The notes under the pieces are model-generated. The model was not told the origin of the DNA, searched no databases, and was given only the letters and a program-made list of their open reading frames with translations. The translations under genes and the position numbers were made by a program. Source: Enterococcus alcedinis (lineage in GTDB: Bacteria > Bacillota > Bacilli > Lactobacillales > Enterococcaceae). Taken from it: a stretch of 64,000 nucleotides of DNA. Location of the stretch: NCBI RefSeq assembly GCF_014635985.1, contig NZ_BMDT01000008.1:62001-126000 (forward strand), given 5' to 3'. Positions 46,594-54,863 of this stretch are shown here, in pieces. Each line of letters starts with the position of its first letter. The stretch's first letter is position 1.

Positions 46594-47625
46594 ATGAGAA
46601 TCAATACTAACGTATCAGCAATGAACACATACGGACGTTTAACAAACGCAAACGCTTCTAAAAGTGGATCATTAGCAAAATTATCTTCAGGAATGCGTAT
46701 CAACAAAGCAGGGGATGACGCTGCTGGACTATCAATCTCTGAAAAAATGAAATCACAAATCGGTGGTTTGAAACAAGCAACTCGTAACGCTCAAGATGGT
46801 ATTTCTTTAATCCAAACAGCAGAAGGTGCTTTAAATGAAACACACGCGATCTTAGGCCGTATGCGTGACTTAGCAACTCAAGGAGCAAACGGAACATTAA
46901 GCCAAGATGACCGTGAAGCGTTGAACAAAGAATTCGGTGAACTATCAACTGAAATTTCACGTATTGCTGATACAACAGAGTTCAATACAAAAACATTACT
47001 TAACAAAGACAATCAAAAATTCACTTTCCAAATTGGCGCAAATGGTGGCCAAACAATGGACGTAACAATTGGTAAAATGGATTCAAAAACTTTAGATGTT
47101 AACACTGCTAAATTAGCAGATGACACTGAAGCAAACTTCACAGCGTTAAAAACTGCAACGGCTGCAATGCCTGGGCTTGAAACAGCAGTAAAAACTGCAA
47201 AAGATGATTTAGATGCTTTAGGAAGTTCTGATGCAGGTTATGCAGCGGCAAAAACAGCGTATGAAGGTGCAGTTACAGCATTAGACACTGGTAAAACAGC
47301 AGTTTCTACAGCACAAACAACGATTGAAACAGCTGGACGTACAGCTTCTTCTGATGCATTGAAAAATATTGATGCAGCGATTTCTAAAGTTTCTGACCAA
47401 CGTTCAAACTTAGGTGCGGCTCAAAACCGTTTAGGCCACACAATCAAAAACTTAACAACAACTCAAGAGAACTTAACTGAAGCAAACTCACGTATCCGTG
47501 ACGTTGACATGGCGGAAGAAATGATGGAATTCACTAAGAGTAACATCCTTTCTCAAGCTGCTACTTCAATGTTATCTCAAGCAAACGCTATGCCAAACAG
47601 CGTGTTAGGTTTATTACAAGGTTAA
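46594..47625 (+). CDS. fliC: Flagellin
   Basis: This 343-aa flagellin is the filament subunit. The N-terminal D0/D1 part (about 1-150) has RINTNVSAMNTYGRL and LSSGMRINKAGDDAAGLSIS; the C-terminal part (about 265-343) has SNILSQAATSMLSQANAMP and ends in LLQG. The middle is short (about 110 residues) and rich in Ala, Thr, Lys and Asp, predicted helical rather than beta-rich. A strong ribosome site (AGGAGGCAAC), a perfect sigma-D -10 and a terminator make it a highly expressed single-gene unit. Confidence 0.96.
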   Translation: MRINTNVSAMNTYGRLTNANASKSGSLAKLSSGMRINKAGDDAAGLSISEKMKSQIGGLKQATRNAQDGISLIQTAEGALNETHAILGRMRDLATQGANGTLSQDDREALNKEFGELSTEISRIADTTEFNTKTLLNKDNQKFTFQIGANGGQTMDVTIGKMDSKTLDVNTAKLADDTEANFTALKTATAAMPGLETAVKTAKDDLDALGSSDAGYAAAKTAYEGAVTALDTGKTAVSTAQTTIETAGRTASSDALKNIDAAISKVSDQRSNLGAAQNRLGHTIKNLTTTQENLTEANSRIRDVDMAEEMMEFTKSNILSQAATSMLSQANAMPNSVLGLLQG

Positions 47626-47668
47626 TTTAATTAACACACACAGTTTCATAAAAAGCATTCTATCAGAG

Positions 47669-47710
47669 ACGAACCTTTCTTTTCGAAGGGTTCGTTTCTT
47701 TTTGTTTTTT
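47669..47710 (+). terminator. Terminator of flagellin
   Basis: ACGAACCTTT (47669-47678) pairs with AAGGGTTCGT (47686-47695) with one G-T pair, followed by a T-rich tail. The fliD promoter begins 6 bp after it. Confidence 0.85.
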
Positions 47711-47715
47711 CTCTT

Positions 47716-47741
47716 TAAATTACTTGTTTTTTGACCGATAG
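47716..47741 (+). promoter_or_regulatory. Sigma-D-like promoter of fliD
   Basis: TAAA (47716-47719), 14 bp, ACCGATAG (47734-47741), 59 bp before the fliD start. Confidence 0.7.
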
Positions 47742-47800
47742 TAAACTTGTGTAGAAAATCGAGTTTTTTAATAAATAAAATAGATGGGGGAAGACAGAGC

Positions 47801-49216
47801 ATGGCAAATATTACGAGTTCATCAGGTATTAGTGGTTTATTAGGACAATTTTCAGGAATTGGTGCCGAGCAAATTGAAGATTTATTAAAAGGGGATGCGA
47901 TTCCCAAAACACGTGCCGAAAATCGTGTCGAAGAGATTAAAGCGCAAAAGACAGCATGGAGTGATGTTAAGACTCGTTTAAATAACTTTTTAAGTAAAAT
48001 TGAAAGCTTACAAAAACCAGAAGCTTTCCAAACAAAAATTGTGACAAGTTCAAATGACAAGATCGCAACAATTAAAGGAACGGCCGATGCTTTAGAAGGT
48101 AAGTATCAATTAACGGTCGAACGTTTAGCAACAGCTACGAATCAAGTCGGTAAGAAAATGGATAGCACAACAGAATCTCTAGGTTCGTCAGGGGAGTTGA
48201 CACTTAAGACCGCTGACCTCGATGCAGATGGCAATCCTAAGAGCTTTACGATTAACATTGATTCAGGTGATAACTTAAAAGATGTCGTAAATAAAATAAA
48301 TAAAACTTCTAAAGAGTCAGGCATTAACGCAGTGATCATGGATAACCGTCTTGTTTTAACTGATAGCAAAACGGGTAACCGTGACTTTGAAATTGGCGGT
48401 GACATGGCTGAAGCAGTTGGTTTAGGAGCAGAGTCGACGAAAACAGTCGGTGTTGATGCCGAATTTACGTTAAATGGCATCGAAATGAAGCGTCAAAGTA
48501 ACAATATTGATGATGTCATTGATGGCATTACGCTAGAACTAAAAGAAACGAGCAAAGAAACAGTTCATTTAAGTTTGAAAAATGATACCGATAAACTTAA
48601 ATCAAGTGTCAAAGAATTTGTCTCACAATACAATAGTTTGATGACCTTTATTAATGAGAGCGCGAGTGTCGGTGATCCCTCAGCTAAAGACAATAAAACC
48701 GGTGCATTATCAGGTGATAGTTCATTGGTTCGTCTGCAAACAGAATTACGTAATTTAATTGCACCTCCACATACGCTAGGTTCCGACGTCAAAGCGACGG
48801 AATTAGGCTTGTCGATTTCTGACCGTCAAGGGACGCTAAGTTTTGACGAGAAGAAATTCGATGAGATGTTAAAGAAAGATCCAAACGCATTAAAAGATTT
48901 CTTCTATAAAGGCGAAAAAGTTGCCGGTGAAACAAAGCCAAAAGAATCTGGCTACACGATGCAATTAAAAGAAATTACCGATAAATATTTAGTCGATAAA
49001 ACCGGTGAAAAAGGCGTTATTGCTTCAAAATTTGATTCTTATGAATTAGCTATCAAAGATTTAAACAAACAAATTACGCGTTTTGATGAAGTCTTAGAAC
49101 AAAAGAAAGCCCGTTATGTGGATATGTTTAGTCGTTTAGACCAAGCAATGATGGAAGCAGAAAGTCAAATGTCATGGTTAGCTAGTCAAGTTGCTTCATT
49201 TAACGGTGGGCAATAA
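47801..49216 (+). CDS. fliD: Filament cap protein FliD
   Basis: FliD (471 aa) caps the filament and folds flagellin into place. It starts ANITSSSGISGLLGQFSGIGAE with the family's N-terminal domain (about 1-115) and ends in a coiled-coil region with MFSRLDQAMMEAESQMSWLA. The ATG at 47801 is preferred to an upstream in-frame codon at 47747 because the conserved part begins there and GGGGGAAG precedes it. Its stop overlaps the next start by 1 base (TAATG). Confidence 0.93.
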   Translation: MANITSSSGISGLLGQFSGIGAEQIEDLLKGDAIPKTRAENRVEEIKAQKTAWSDVKTRLNNFLSKIESLQKPEAFQTKIVTSSNDKIATIKGTADALEGKYQLTVERLATATNQVGKKMDSTTESLGSSGELTLKTADLDADGNPKSFTINIDSGDNLKDVVNKINKTSKESGINAVIMDNRLVLTDSKTGNRDFEIGGDMAEAVGLGAESTKTVGVDAEFTLNGIEMKRQSNNIDDVIDGITLELKETSKETVHLSLKNDTDKLKSSVKEFVSQYNSLMTFINESASVGDPSAKDNKTGALSGDSSLVRLQTELRNLIAPPHTLGSDVKATELGLSISDRQGTLSFDEKKFDEMLKKDPNALKDFFYKGEKVAGETKPKESGYTMQLKEITDKYLVDKTGEKGVIASKFDSYELAIKDLNKQITRFDEVLEQKKARYVDMFSRLDQAMMEAESQMSWLASQVASFNGGQ

Positions 49217-49515
49217 TGAATTTAGTTACGAAGTTGAAAACGATGTTGCTTGGTTGGGATGGACAGTTTGAAAGTGCGGAAGTATTGCTAGTTGAAACAG
49301 CCGATTTGTTAGCGGAATTACAAAAAAGAGATTTAGTCGCTGAAGAAGTCGCGGATGCAAGTATCGTGATTCAAGAATATCAAAAGCTTGTAACGTTCTT
49401 TAAGCAAGAAAAAAGTAAAGTGCAACGTGAGGCGAGTCGAATGAATCAAACGAATCAAAAAGTGCGCGATTACGTCCGATTTAATCAATCTTCCGGCTTT
49501 GAATTTTATTACTAA
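49216..49515 (+). CDS. Small helical protein between fliD and fliS (FliT-like position)
   Basis: I do not recognise this 99-aa protein with certainty. It is helical, charged, without signal peptide or membrane segment, and starts in overlap with the fliD stop. FliT, the FliD chaperone, is a small helical protein usually encoded next to fliS, so a FliT-like chaperone role is plausible but rests on place and size only. fliS follows after 17 bp. Confidence 0.65.
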   Translation: MNLVTKLKTMLLGWDGQFESAEVLLVETADLLAELQKRDLVAEEVADASIVIQEYQKLVTFFKQEKSKVQREASRMNQTNQKVRDYVRFNQSSGFEFYY

Positions 49516-49532
49516 GAAGTGAGGAAATGAAA

Positions 49533-49904
49533 ATGTATCAAAAAAAACCAGATCAATACTTAAAGAACCAAGTCATGAGTGCCTCACCGAATAAATTAAT
49601 CGAGATGTTAATGGAAGCGGGCATTAAAAATATTCGCTTAGGTGTCTTAGCGTTAGAAATGAAACAAGTCGTTAAAGCAGGAGAATACTTTATTAAGGCT
49701 CAAGATATTGTATCTGAATTACGTTATTCAATTAATTCAGAAATTGAGAGTGAGATTCCCGATCAATTGATTCAATTGTATGATTTCATGTATAACCAGT
49801 TAGTGATTGGCAACGTTGATCAAGACATTCAAGTCTTGCAAGATGTTCAAAAAATGTTGACGGAACTGTTAGAAACATGGAAAGAATTGACTGAGCAACA
49901 ATAA
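49533..49904 (+). CDS. fliS: Flagellin export chaperone FliS
   Basis: FliS (123 aa) binds flagellin in the cytosol and keeps it from polymerising. It shows QYLKNQVMSASPNKLIEMLM (about residues 7-26), the family signature. I chose the ATG at 49533, 7 bases after AGTGAGGA; the ATG at 49527 is too close to that site. Confidence 0.93.
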   Translation: MYQKKPDQYLKNQVMSASPNKLIEMLMEAGIKNIRLGVLALEMKQVVKAGEYFIKAQDIVSELRYSINSEIESEIPDQLIQLYDFMYNQLVIGNVDQDIQVLQDVQKMLTELLETWKELTEQQ

Positions 49905-49931
49905 GCATAGTAGAAGTAACAGGTAGGTAAA

Positions 49932-49971
49932 GAAGGAGCGATGACGACTGCGTCAAAGCTCCTTCATTTTC
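49932..49971 (+). terminator. Two-part hairpin between fliS and motA
   Basis: GAAGGAGC (49932-49939) pairs with GCTCCTTC (49958-49965), and inside it TGACG (49942-49946) pairs with CGTCA (49951-49955), followed by ATTTTC. The stem is strong but the T run is short, so termination may be only partial. Confidence 0.6.
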
Positions 49972-50025
49972 GAAGCGATCTTTAGCAGATACGCATCGTT
50001 CAAATTTTAGGAGGAATTTGTCGTT

Positions 50026-50790
50026 ATGGATATATTTTTAATTATCGGAATCGTATTAGGCTTCTTTTCCGTTGTCGTTGGAATGATTGTAAAAGGAGCA
50101 AACGTTGCAGTTTTAATTAACCCGGCTGCGATTATCATTATTTTCGTTGGGATGGTGGCAGCTCTTATCAACTCATACCCACAAAAAGACATTAAGCGTC
50201 TACCGAAAATCTTTGGGATTGTTTTTCAAAATAAGACATACGATGCATCAAAAACCATTAAAACCATCGTTGAACTTTCAAACTTAGCGCGCCGTGATGG
50301 CTTGCTTGCATTAGAAAGTAGTGTTCAATCATTGGAAGACCCCTATTTAAAAATGGGCTTAGAGATGGTTGTTGACGGTGTGGATCCAGAGCAAATCAAA
50401 GAAACATTAGAAAATGAAATTGCTGGAACGGAAGACCGTCACCACGTAGGAGCAGCGATGTTACAAACAGCTGGTACGACTTCACCAACACTCGGTGTAT
50501 TAGGAGCCGTTATTGGTTTAATTGGAGCCTTAGGTAACTTAAACGACGTCGATGCGTTGGGACATATGATTTCAGCAGCATTCGTTGCGACGTTATACGG
50601 GATTTTCTTTGGTTACGTTTTGTTCTTACCATTTAGTACCCGTCTAAAAATCAAATCACAACAAGAAATTCTAGTGATGTCTATTACGATTGAAGGAATC
50701 ATGGCAATTCAAGCCGGTCAATCACCAAAAACAATTGAACAAAAATTATATAGTTTAATTGAACCGGATCAACGTGAGCAGTCATCATAA
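50026..50790 (+). CDS. motA: Flagellar stator protein MotA
   Basis: MotA (254 aa) forms, with MotB, the proton channel that drives the rotor. Four membrane helices are visible (about 2-20, 28-46, 145-170, 178-200) with GTTSPTLGVLGAVIGLIGAL before the third, and a charged cytoplasmic loop that contacts FliG. A strong ribosome site (AGGAGGAATT) precedes the start. motB follows after 17 bp. No sigma-D-like promoter was found directly upstream. Confidence 0.95.
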   Translation: MDIFLIIGIVLGFFSVVVGMIVKGANVAVLINPAAIIIIFVGMVAALINSYPQKDIKRLPKIFGIVFQNKTYDASKTIKTIVELSNLARRDGLLALESSVQSLEDPYLKMGLEMVVDGVDPEQIKETLENEIAGTEDRHHVGAAMLQTAGTTSPTLGVLGAVIGLIGALGNLNDVDALGHMISAAFVATLYGIFFGYVLFLPFSTRLKIKSQQEILVMSITIEGIMAIQAGQSPKTIEQKLYSLIEPDQREQSS

Positions 50791-50807
50791 GAAGGAGCAA
50801 GTAAAAA

Positions 50808-51590
50808 ATGAAACGAAAAAAAAGACAAGAAGAACACATTGATGAAGGTTGGCTCTTACCTTATGCCGATATGTTAACCCTCGTTTTAGCTTTATTCATC
50901 GTGATGTTCGCCATGGCTAAAGTCGATGAAAGTAAATTTAGTGAGTTTCGTGATCAATTTGGCATCATCTTTTCAGGTTCGGCTCCAGGTGGGGATTCGA
51001 TTGTTGGATCAGTGATTGATTTTGGTCAACACGGTAGTGGTGCAGGAGCCCTAGAAGAAGACGAGGAATCACCGGAAGCAACAACCAAAGCCAAAGAAGA
51101 AGAAAAAGAAGTCAAATTGGCACAAAAAATGGAAGACAAACAAATGTTGGAAGTGTCACAAAAGTTAAAAGAAGAATTAAAAGGTTTAGAACTAAGTGGA
51201 GATACCAACGTTTCATTGCGTTCGGATGGTCTGCATATTAACTTGGACAGTAATATTTTATTCTTACCAGGAGATGCCCAGATGAGTGCAGAGGCTAAGA
51301 AATCACTGGATTCCTTAGCCGAGCATTTAAAGAAAATGAGTCAAGAAGTAGTGATTGCCGGTCATACTGATACGGTAGCAATTAATCCACCTTATAAATC
51401 AAACTGGGAGTTGAGTGCTGCAAGGGCGATTTCAGTCATGGATTATTTAATCGAAGAAAAAGTTATCGAACGCGATAAAATCTCCATTCAAGCGTATGGT
51501 GATACAAAACCACAAACGACGAACCAAACCGTCAAAGGGCGCGCTAAAAACCGTCGCGTGGAAATTATTATTAAGAAAGTGTACCAGTAA
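50808..51590 (+). CDS. motB: Flagellar stator protein MotB
   Basis: MotB (260 aa) anchors the stator to peptidoglycan and carries the channel acid. Asp21 lies in LLPYADMLTLV at the start of the single helix. A Glu/Lys-rich linker (about 80-130) follows, then the OmpA-like domain with VIAGHTDTVAINPPYKSNWELS (core AGHTDTVAI). The Asp in the Tyr-Ala-Asp setting suits a proton-driven stator. Confidence 0.95.
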   Translation: MKRKKRQEEHIDEGWLLPYADMLTLVLALFIVMFAMAKVDESKFSEFRDQFGIIFSGSAPGGDSIVGSVIDFGQHGSGAGALEEDEESPEATTKAKEEEKEVKLAQKMEDKQMLEVSQKLKEELKGLELSGDTNVSLRSDGLHINLDSNILFLPGDAQMSAEAKKSLDSLAEHLKKMSQEVVIAGHTDTVAINPPYKSNWELSAARAISVMDYLIEEKVIERDKISIQAYGDTKPQTTNQTVKGRAKNRRVEIIIKKVYQ

Positions 51591-51593
51591 ACG

Positions 51594-52361
51594 ATGATGA
51601 AAAAAAAGGGGTTAATTAATTTAGCGCTCGCACTCATTTTTTTATTGACGATTTACTTGACGTACTTTAGATCAACCACAAAACCAGAAGAAGTCGTAGA
51701 CACCAGTCAAAGTCAAAGTGAAGAAGATGCGCTTTGGATGGATGAGGTTACGACGAAGCAAGGAGCAGCTGATTTTGTGAAGACCATTCGTTTAGACGTA
51801 CCACTTTACAATCAGCTGGCTGAGCCACGTCTGCGCAATGGTTCAAGTGTCACCAGTTTAGCGATGTTGTTGTCGTACTATGGTTTTGAAGTTGATAAAA
51901 ATCAATTAGCAGTTCAATTACCGATGGCATCGTACGCTAAAACGAGCAATCCCCACCAAGCATTTGTCGGAGATATAATCGGAGAAGAGCCAACATTAGG
52001 TGTGGCCGTTGAACCAATTGCAACGCTAGCTAAAGCGATTGTTGGCGATGAATTTGAAGTCGTAACCGGTGAGGATCGTTCATTTGCCAAATTATTAACA
52101 GTATTACAAGATGCGAAGCCGATTTGGTTAAACGTGACGAAGAATATGACACAACTTTCTGAGAGTGACTGGCAAAAATGGGGGACAAAGAAAGAACCCA
52201 TCATGGTGACAGATAAATATCATGCCGTCGTCTTAACTGGGATGGATGAAGAATACATCTATTATAATGATCCGCTACAAAATAAAGAACTAAAAATAAA
52301 AACTGAAAAATTAAATGACTTGTTTGACCAAACAAAAAAACAATTCATATATTTAGACTAA
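51594..52361 (+). CDS. C39-like surface protein with Ser in place of catalytic Cys
   Basis: This 255-aa protein has an N-terminal membrane helix (about 7-24), a Ser/Glu-rich linker and a papain-like C39_2 domain of the YvpB type. The helix that normally reads NGCxxTSLAM reads NGSSVTSLAMLLSYYG here, so the nucleophilic Cys is Ser84. The catalytic His (DKYHAVVLTG, about residue 207) and Asp (YYNDPL) are kept. It may be a binding protein or an altered hydrolase acting outside the membrane. It starts 3 bp after motB without a good ribosome site, so it is translationally coupled to the stator genes. Its function is unknown. Confidence 0.8.
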   Translation: MMKKKGLINLALALIFLLTIYLTYFRSTTKPEEVVDTSQSQSEEDALWMDEVTTKQGAADFVKTIRLDVPLYNQLAEPRLRNGSSVTSLAMLLSYYGFEVDKNQLAVQLPMASYAKTSNPHQAFVGDIIGEEPTLGVAVEPIATLAKAIVGDEFEVVTGEDRSFAKLLTVLQDAKPIWLNVTKNMTQLSESDWQKWGTKKEPIMVTDKYHAVVLTGMDEEYIYYNDPLQNKELKIKTEKLNDLFDQTKKQFIYLD

Positions 52362-52395
52362 CGATGCTGTCATAGGACATATGCATCGTTTTTTT
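52361..52395 (+). terminator. Terminator of motA-motB-C39 transcript
   Basis: ACGATGC pairs with GCATCGT, with an inner TGTC/GACA pair, followed by seven T. It begins at the stop codon. Confidence 0.88.
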
Positions 52396-52485
52396 GTTCA
52401 GTAATGTACCAATTGTTCAAACAATACAAAAAAATCGAATATACATGTGAATTTGATGAAAAAGTTTAAAAAATAAAAAAATCAT

Positions 52486-52513
52486 TTGTTTTTACCGTGA
52501 AAAATGGTATTAT
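52486..52513 (+). promoter_or_regulatory. Likely sigma-A promoter of TasA/SipW-like cluster
   Basis: TTGTTT (52486-52491), 16 bp, TATTAT (52508-52513). It is the best rightward match in the region, though neither hexamer is perfect. Confidence 0.45.
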
Positions 52514-52535
52514 CGGTTGGCTGGGAGTAAATTTA
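52510..52535 (-). promoter_or_regulatory. Leftward sigma-D-like promoter opposing the TasA-like operon
   Basis: On the minus strand it reads TAAA (52532-52535), 14 bp, ACCGATAA (52510-52517), as good as the promoters of fliD or MCP4. No minus-strand gene follows before the motB-side terminator at 52361, so it would make a short RNA or act by blocking the rightward promoter, whose -10 box it overlaps by 4 bases. Confidence 0.55.
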
Positions 52536-52670
52536 ATAGCTTTCGTAAAAATATTTTTTATTTTTGTGAATTGTTTAATCAGATGGATAAAAGTTCTTCT
52601 GTTATTTTTTTATAAAAGACAATGCTATAAAATAATATTCTACAGAATGAAAAACAAGGGAGGATTATAC

Positions 52671-53276
52671 ATGTTATTGGAAAACATTGATAATCAAAAA
52701 AATGAAAAGAAACACCAAGGGAATCGTCGCTACTCAATCTTATTGCTGGCACTATTATTTATTGGAATGGCAACATACGGAACTTACGCTTATTTCACAG
52801 ACAGCACATCGGTTGATGGGAATATTAAATTGACGACAGGGACAGTGAGTTTTGGTGAAATTGCTAAAGGTGAATGGGTATATAAACAAAATGGAAATGA
52901 TAAAATCATCACTACTGGCGTTGGAGAATTTGATTTTCAAAATGTTCAACCAGGAGATGCTTTTGAAAAAACAGTAGAGGTGAAATATACAGGAACCTTA
53001 GATGGTCTCATGAAAGTAAATCAGTTTACTGATAACACTTTGGTAAAAGACCTTGATTATAAAATATTAGTGGATGGTAAAGTCGTTGATCCGAGCAAAG
53101 CAATTGAAGTTAAGGACATGGACACATTTACAGTGAAATTAATGGTGACAGTACCAAGACTAGATAAAGAAAATACGTTGAAAGATGGTCGACAAAATAC
53201 AACCATCGATTTAACGGGTCTAGAAAATGCGGTAACTTTCACAGTTAGTCAAAAAGGTGTAGCAGCACAACCATAA
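52671..53276 (+). CDS. TasA/CalY-like SipW-dependent secreted protein
   Basis: This 201-aa protein has a SipW-type signal peptide: a charged start, a hydrophobic stretch (about 22-38) and the site region TYAYFTDSTSVDGNIKLTTGT (core TYAYFTDS, about residues 38-45). The mature part resembles TasA/camelysin proteins, which form extracellular matrix fibres in Bacillus; some are annotated as M73 peptidases. Whether it forms fibres is unknown. The ATG at 52671 follows GGGAGGATT. It opens a cluster with two signal peptidases of the SipW type. Confidence 0.85.
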   Translation: MLLENIDNQKNEKKHQGNRRYSILLLALLFIGMATYGTYAYFTDSTSVDGNIKLTTGTVSFGEIAKGEWVYKQNGNDKIITTGVGEFDFQNVQPGDAFEKTVEVKYTGTLDGLMKVNQFTDNTLVKDLDYKILVDGKVVDPSKAIEVKDMDTFTVKLMVTVPRLDKENTLKDGRQNTTIDLTGLENAVTFTVSQKGVAAQP

Positions 53277-53309
53277 TCATTCAAAACACATGCAAGGAGA
53301 ATCACTAAA

Positions 53310-54845
53310 ATGAAAGGTTACCGAGGCTATGTGTCGCTAATTCTTTTAGTGACTCTCTTTTTTATCGTTTATCCGTTACAAACAACGTATGCCTATTTTA
53401 CGGATCAAACGGCAATCAATGGCAATTTAAAGCTAACAACTGGAACGCTCTCGTTGGCAGATATCACTGCAAACAGTCAGACGTTTCACACAGAAACTGA
53501 GCATACACTTGTTACACCGATTCAAAATACTGGCAGTTTAGATGGTAAACTAACGATTACAGCTATTGAAGCCACACAAAACAATCAATCAATCGACTAC
53601 AAAAATTATCTTGATGTCGCAACGAATTTTAGTAGTTCGTCAATCAACTCAAATATCGAGCAAACTTTATCAGTCAAATTAACCAAAAATAAAGACTGGA
53701 GCAAAGAACAGCCGATAGTACTGTCGATTTCAGTTCGTATTAGTCAAGCCAATTTAGTGCAAGACAATCACGGTTTTAGTGATGAGAAAATTTACAATAT
53801 TACCATCATTAATGATAAACCAAAGGATGAAACCGTTGATTGGCCGAAATTTGAGGGCAATGGTTACGTCAGCCAACGACTTTATTATGGTGTTGATAAT
53901 GAGAAACTAACGACCATCATTCCTGGTGTTGTTTACTTGAAATACGAAGGAAAAGATAGTCAAAAATTTGAAGAAAAGTTGCGAGGTACTTTGCGAGGCG
54001 CTTCCAATGTCAAATATGCTATCTCAACGATTGATTATATTCCCAATAAAGGGTTTAAAGTGACCGTTGCTTATCCTGATAATTTACAGGCAAAATGGAA
54101 TCAATTAAATTCTGACGGCATCGAAGTTTATTTTCAATTAGACATTCCAAACTCTTATGAAAAATTTGAATTCCATTGGGAAGAAACAAGTGTCGATACG
54201 TTTGCACGGGTGATGTTATTGGGGACAGAACTTACGGATACTTGGCCAAAAATTAAGGAAACGTTGAATCTATCATATACCGAAGAGAACAAGCTTACTT
54301 TCCATAGTTTTAATTCATGGGGAACATTAAAACCATTGGATCGAATAGCTAAGTTATCTGAATATGAGCAGCAATATTTTAAGAATAACCTTAAACTCGT
54401 TGCTAGCAATCCTAAAGCAATGGCGGCTACGTTCACATCTGACTACACGGGGATGATACTTAAACCACTGACTACAGGTGAATTAGGATTCGTTCAGTTA
54501 GTCAATGAAAAAACAGGAAGAGTTGTTTTCAGTCGTAAAGTTGCTACCAATCCCCCAAAAACGTCGAAAAACGTGGTAGATAAACCGCAAGAAGTTACGT
54601 CAACGAAAGAATCAAGCCAAGAGTCTTCCGAAGATACGATCGAATCAATTGACGAAACAACGCTTTCGACCGAAATATCGAAGAGTATTAGTGAGAGTCA
54701 ATCAACAGAGTCACTGGAAGAAAGTAGTCTAAATGAAGTAATACATGAATCATCTTTGATTGTCGAAGATGATAGCTCAATAGAGCACCATCTGCAATTT
54801 TCTCAGACAGAAATTTCTGAAGAGGAGATGCATTCAAATGAATAA
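53310..54845 (+). CDS. Large SipW-dependent-type surface protein
   Basis: This 511-aa protein begins with a signal peptide ending in TTYAYFTDQTAINGNLKLTTG (core TYAYFTDQ), almost the same as in the preceding gene, so it should be processed by the neighbouring SipW peptidases. A TasA-like beta domain follows (to about residue 165), then a middle region (about 170-420) I do not recognise, and a Ser/Glu/Thr-rich tail (about 425-511). There is no LPxTG sorting motif and no C-terminal membrane helix, so it is secreted or held by other proteins. It may be the TapA-like partner of the first protein; that is inference. Confidence 0.78.
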   Translation: MKGYRGYVSLILLVTLFFIVYPLQTTYAYFTDQTAINGNLKLTTGTLSLADITANSQTFHTETEHTLVTPIQNTGSLDGKLTITAIEATQNNQSIDYKNYLDVATNFSSSSINSNIEQTLSVKLTKNKDWSKEQPIVLSISVRISQANLVQDNHGFSDEKIYNITIINDKPKDETVDWPKFEGNGYVSQRLYYGVDNEKLTTIIPGVVYLKYEGKDSQKFEEKLRGTLRGASNVKYAISTIDYIPNKGFKVTVAYPDNLQAKWNQLNSDGIEVYFQLDIPNSYEKFEFHWEETSVDTFARVMLLGTELTDTWPKIKETLNLSYTEENKLTFHSFNSWGTLKPLDRIAKLSEYEQQYFKNNLKLVASNPKAMAATFTSDYTGMILKPLTTGELGFVQLVNEKTGRVVFSRKVATNPPKTSKNVVDKPQEVTSTKESSQESSEDTIESIDETTLSTEISKSISESQSTESLEESSLNEVIHESSLIVEDDSSIEHHLQFSQTEISEEEMHSNE

Positions 54846-54863
54846 ATTGTTTGGAGTCATAAA

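Larger units (their letters stand above)
52396..52670. other. Control region of the TasA-like operon
   Basis: This AT-rich leader has no convincing gene; an open frame from 52497 merely runs into the TasA-like gene. It holds a likely rightward sigma-A promoter (52486-52513) and a leftward sigma-D-like promoter that overlaps it (52510-52535). The RNA leader of the TasA-like gene would be about 150 nt. Confidence 0.65.

Noticed and set aside
52497..52670. Longer start for the TasA-like protein at 52497
   Set aside because: It adds 58 residues of AT-rich hydrophobic translation across the promoter region; GGGAGGATT and a normal SipW-type signal peptide mark 52671 as the start.
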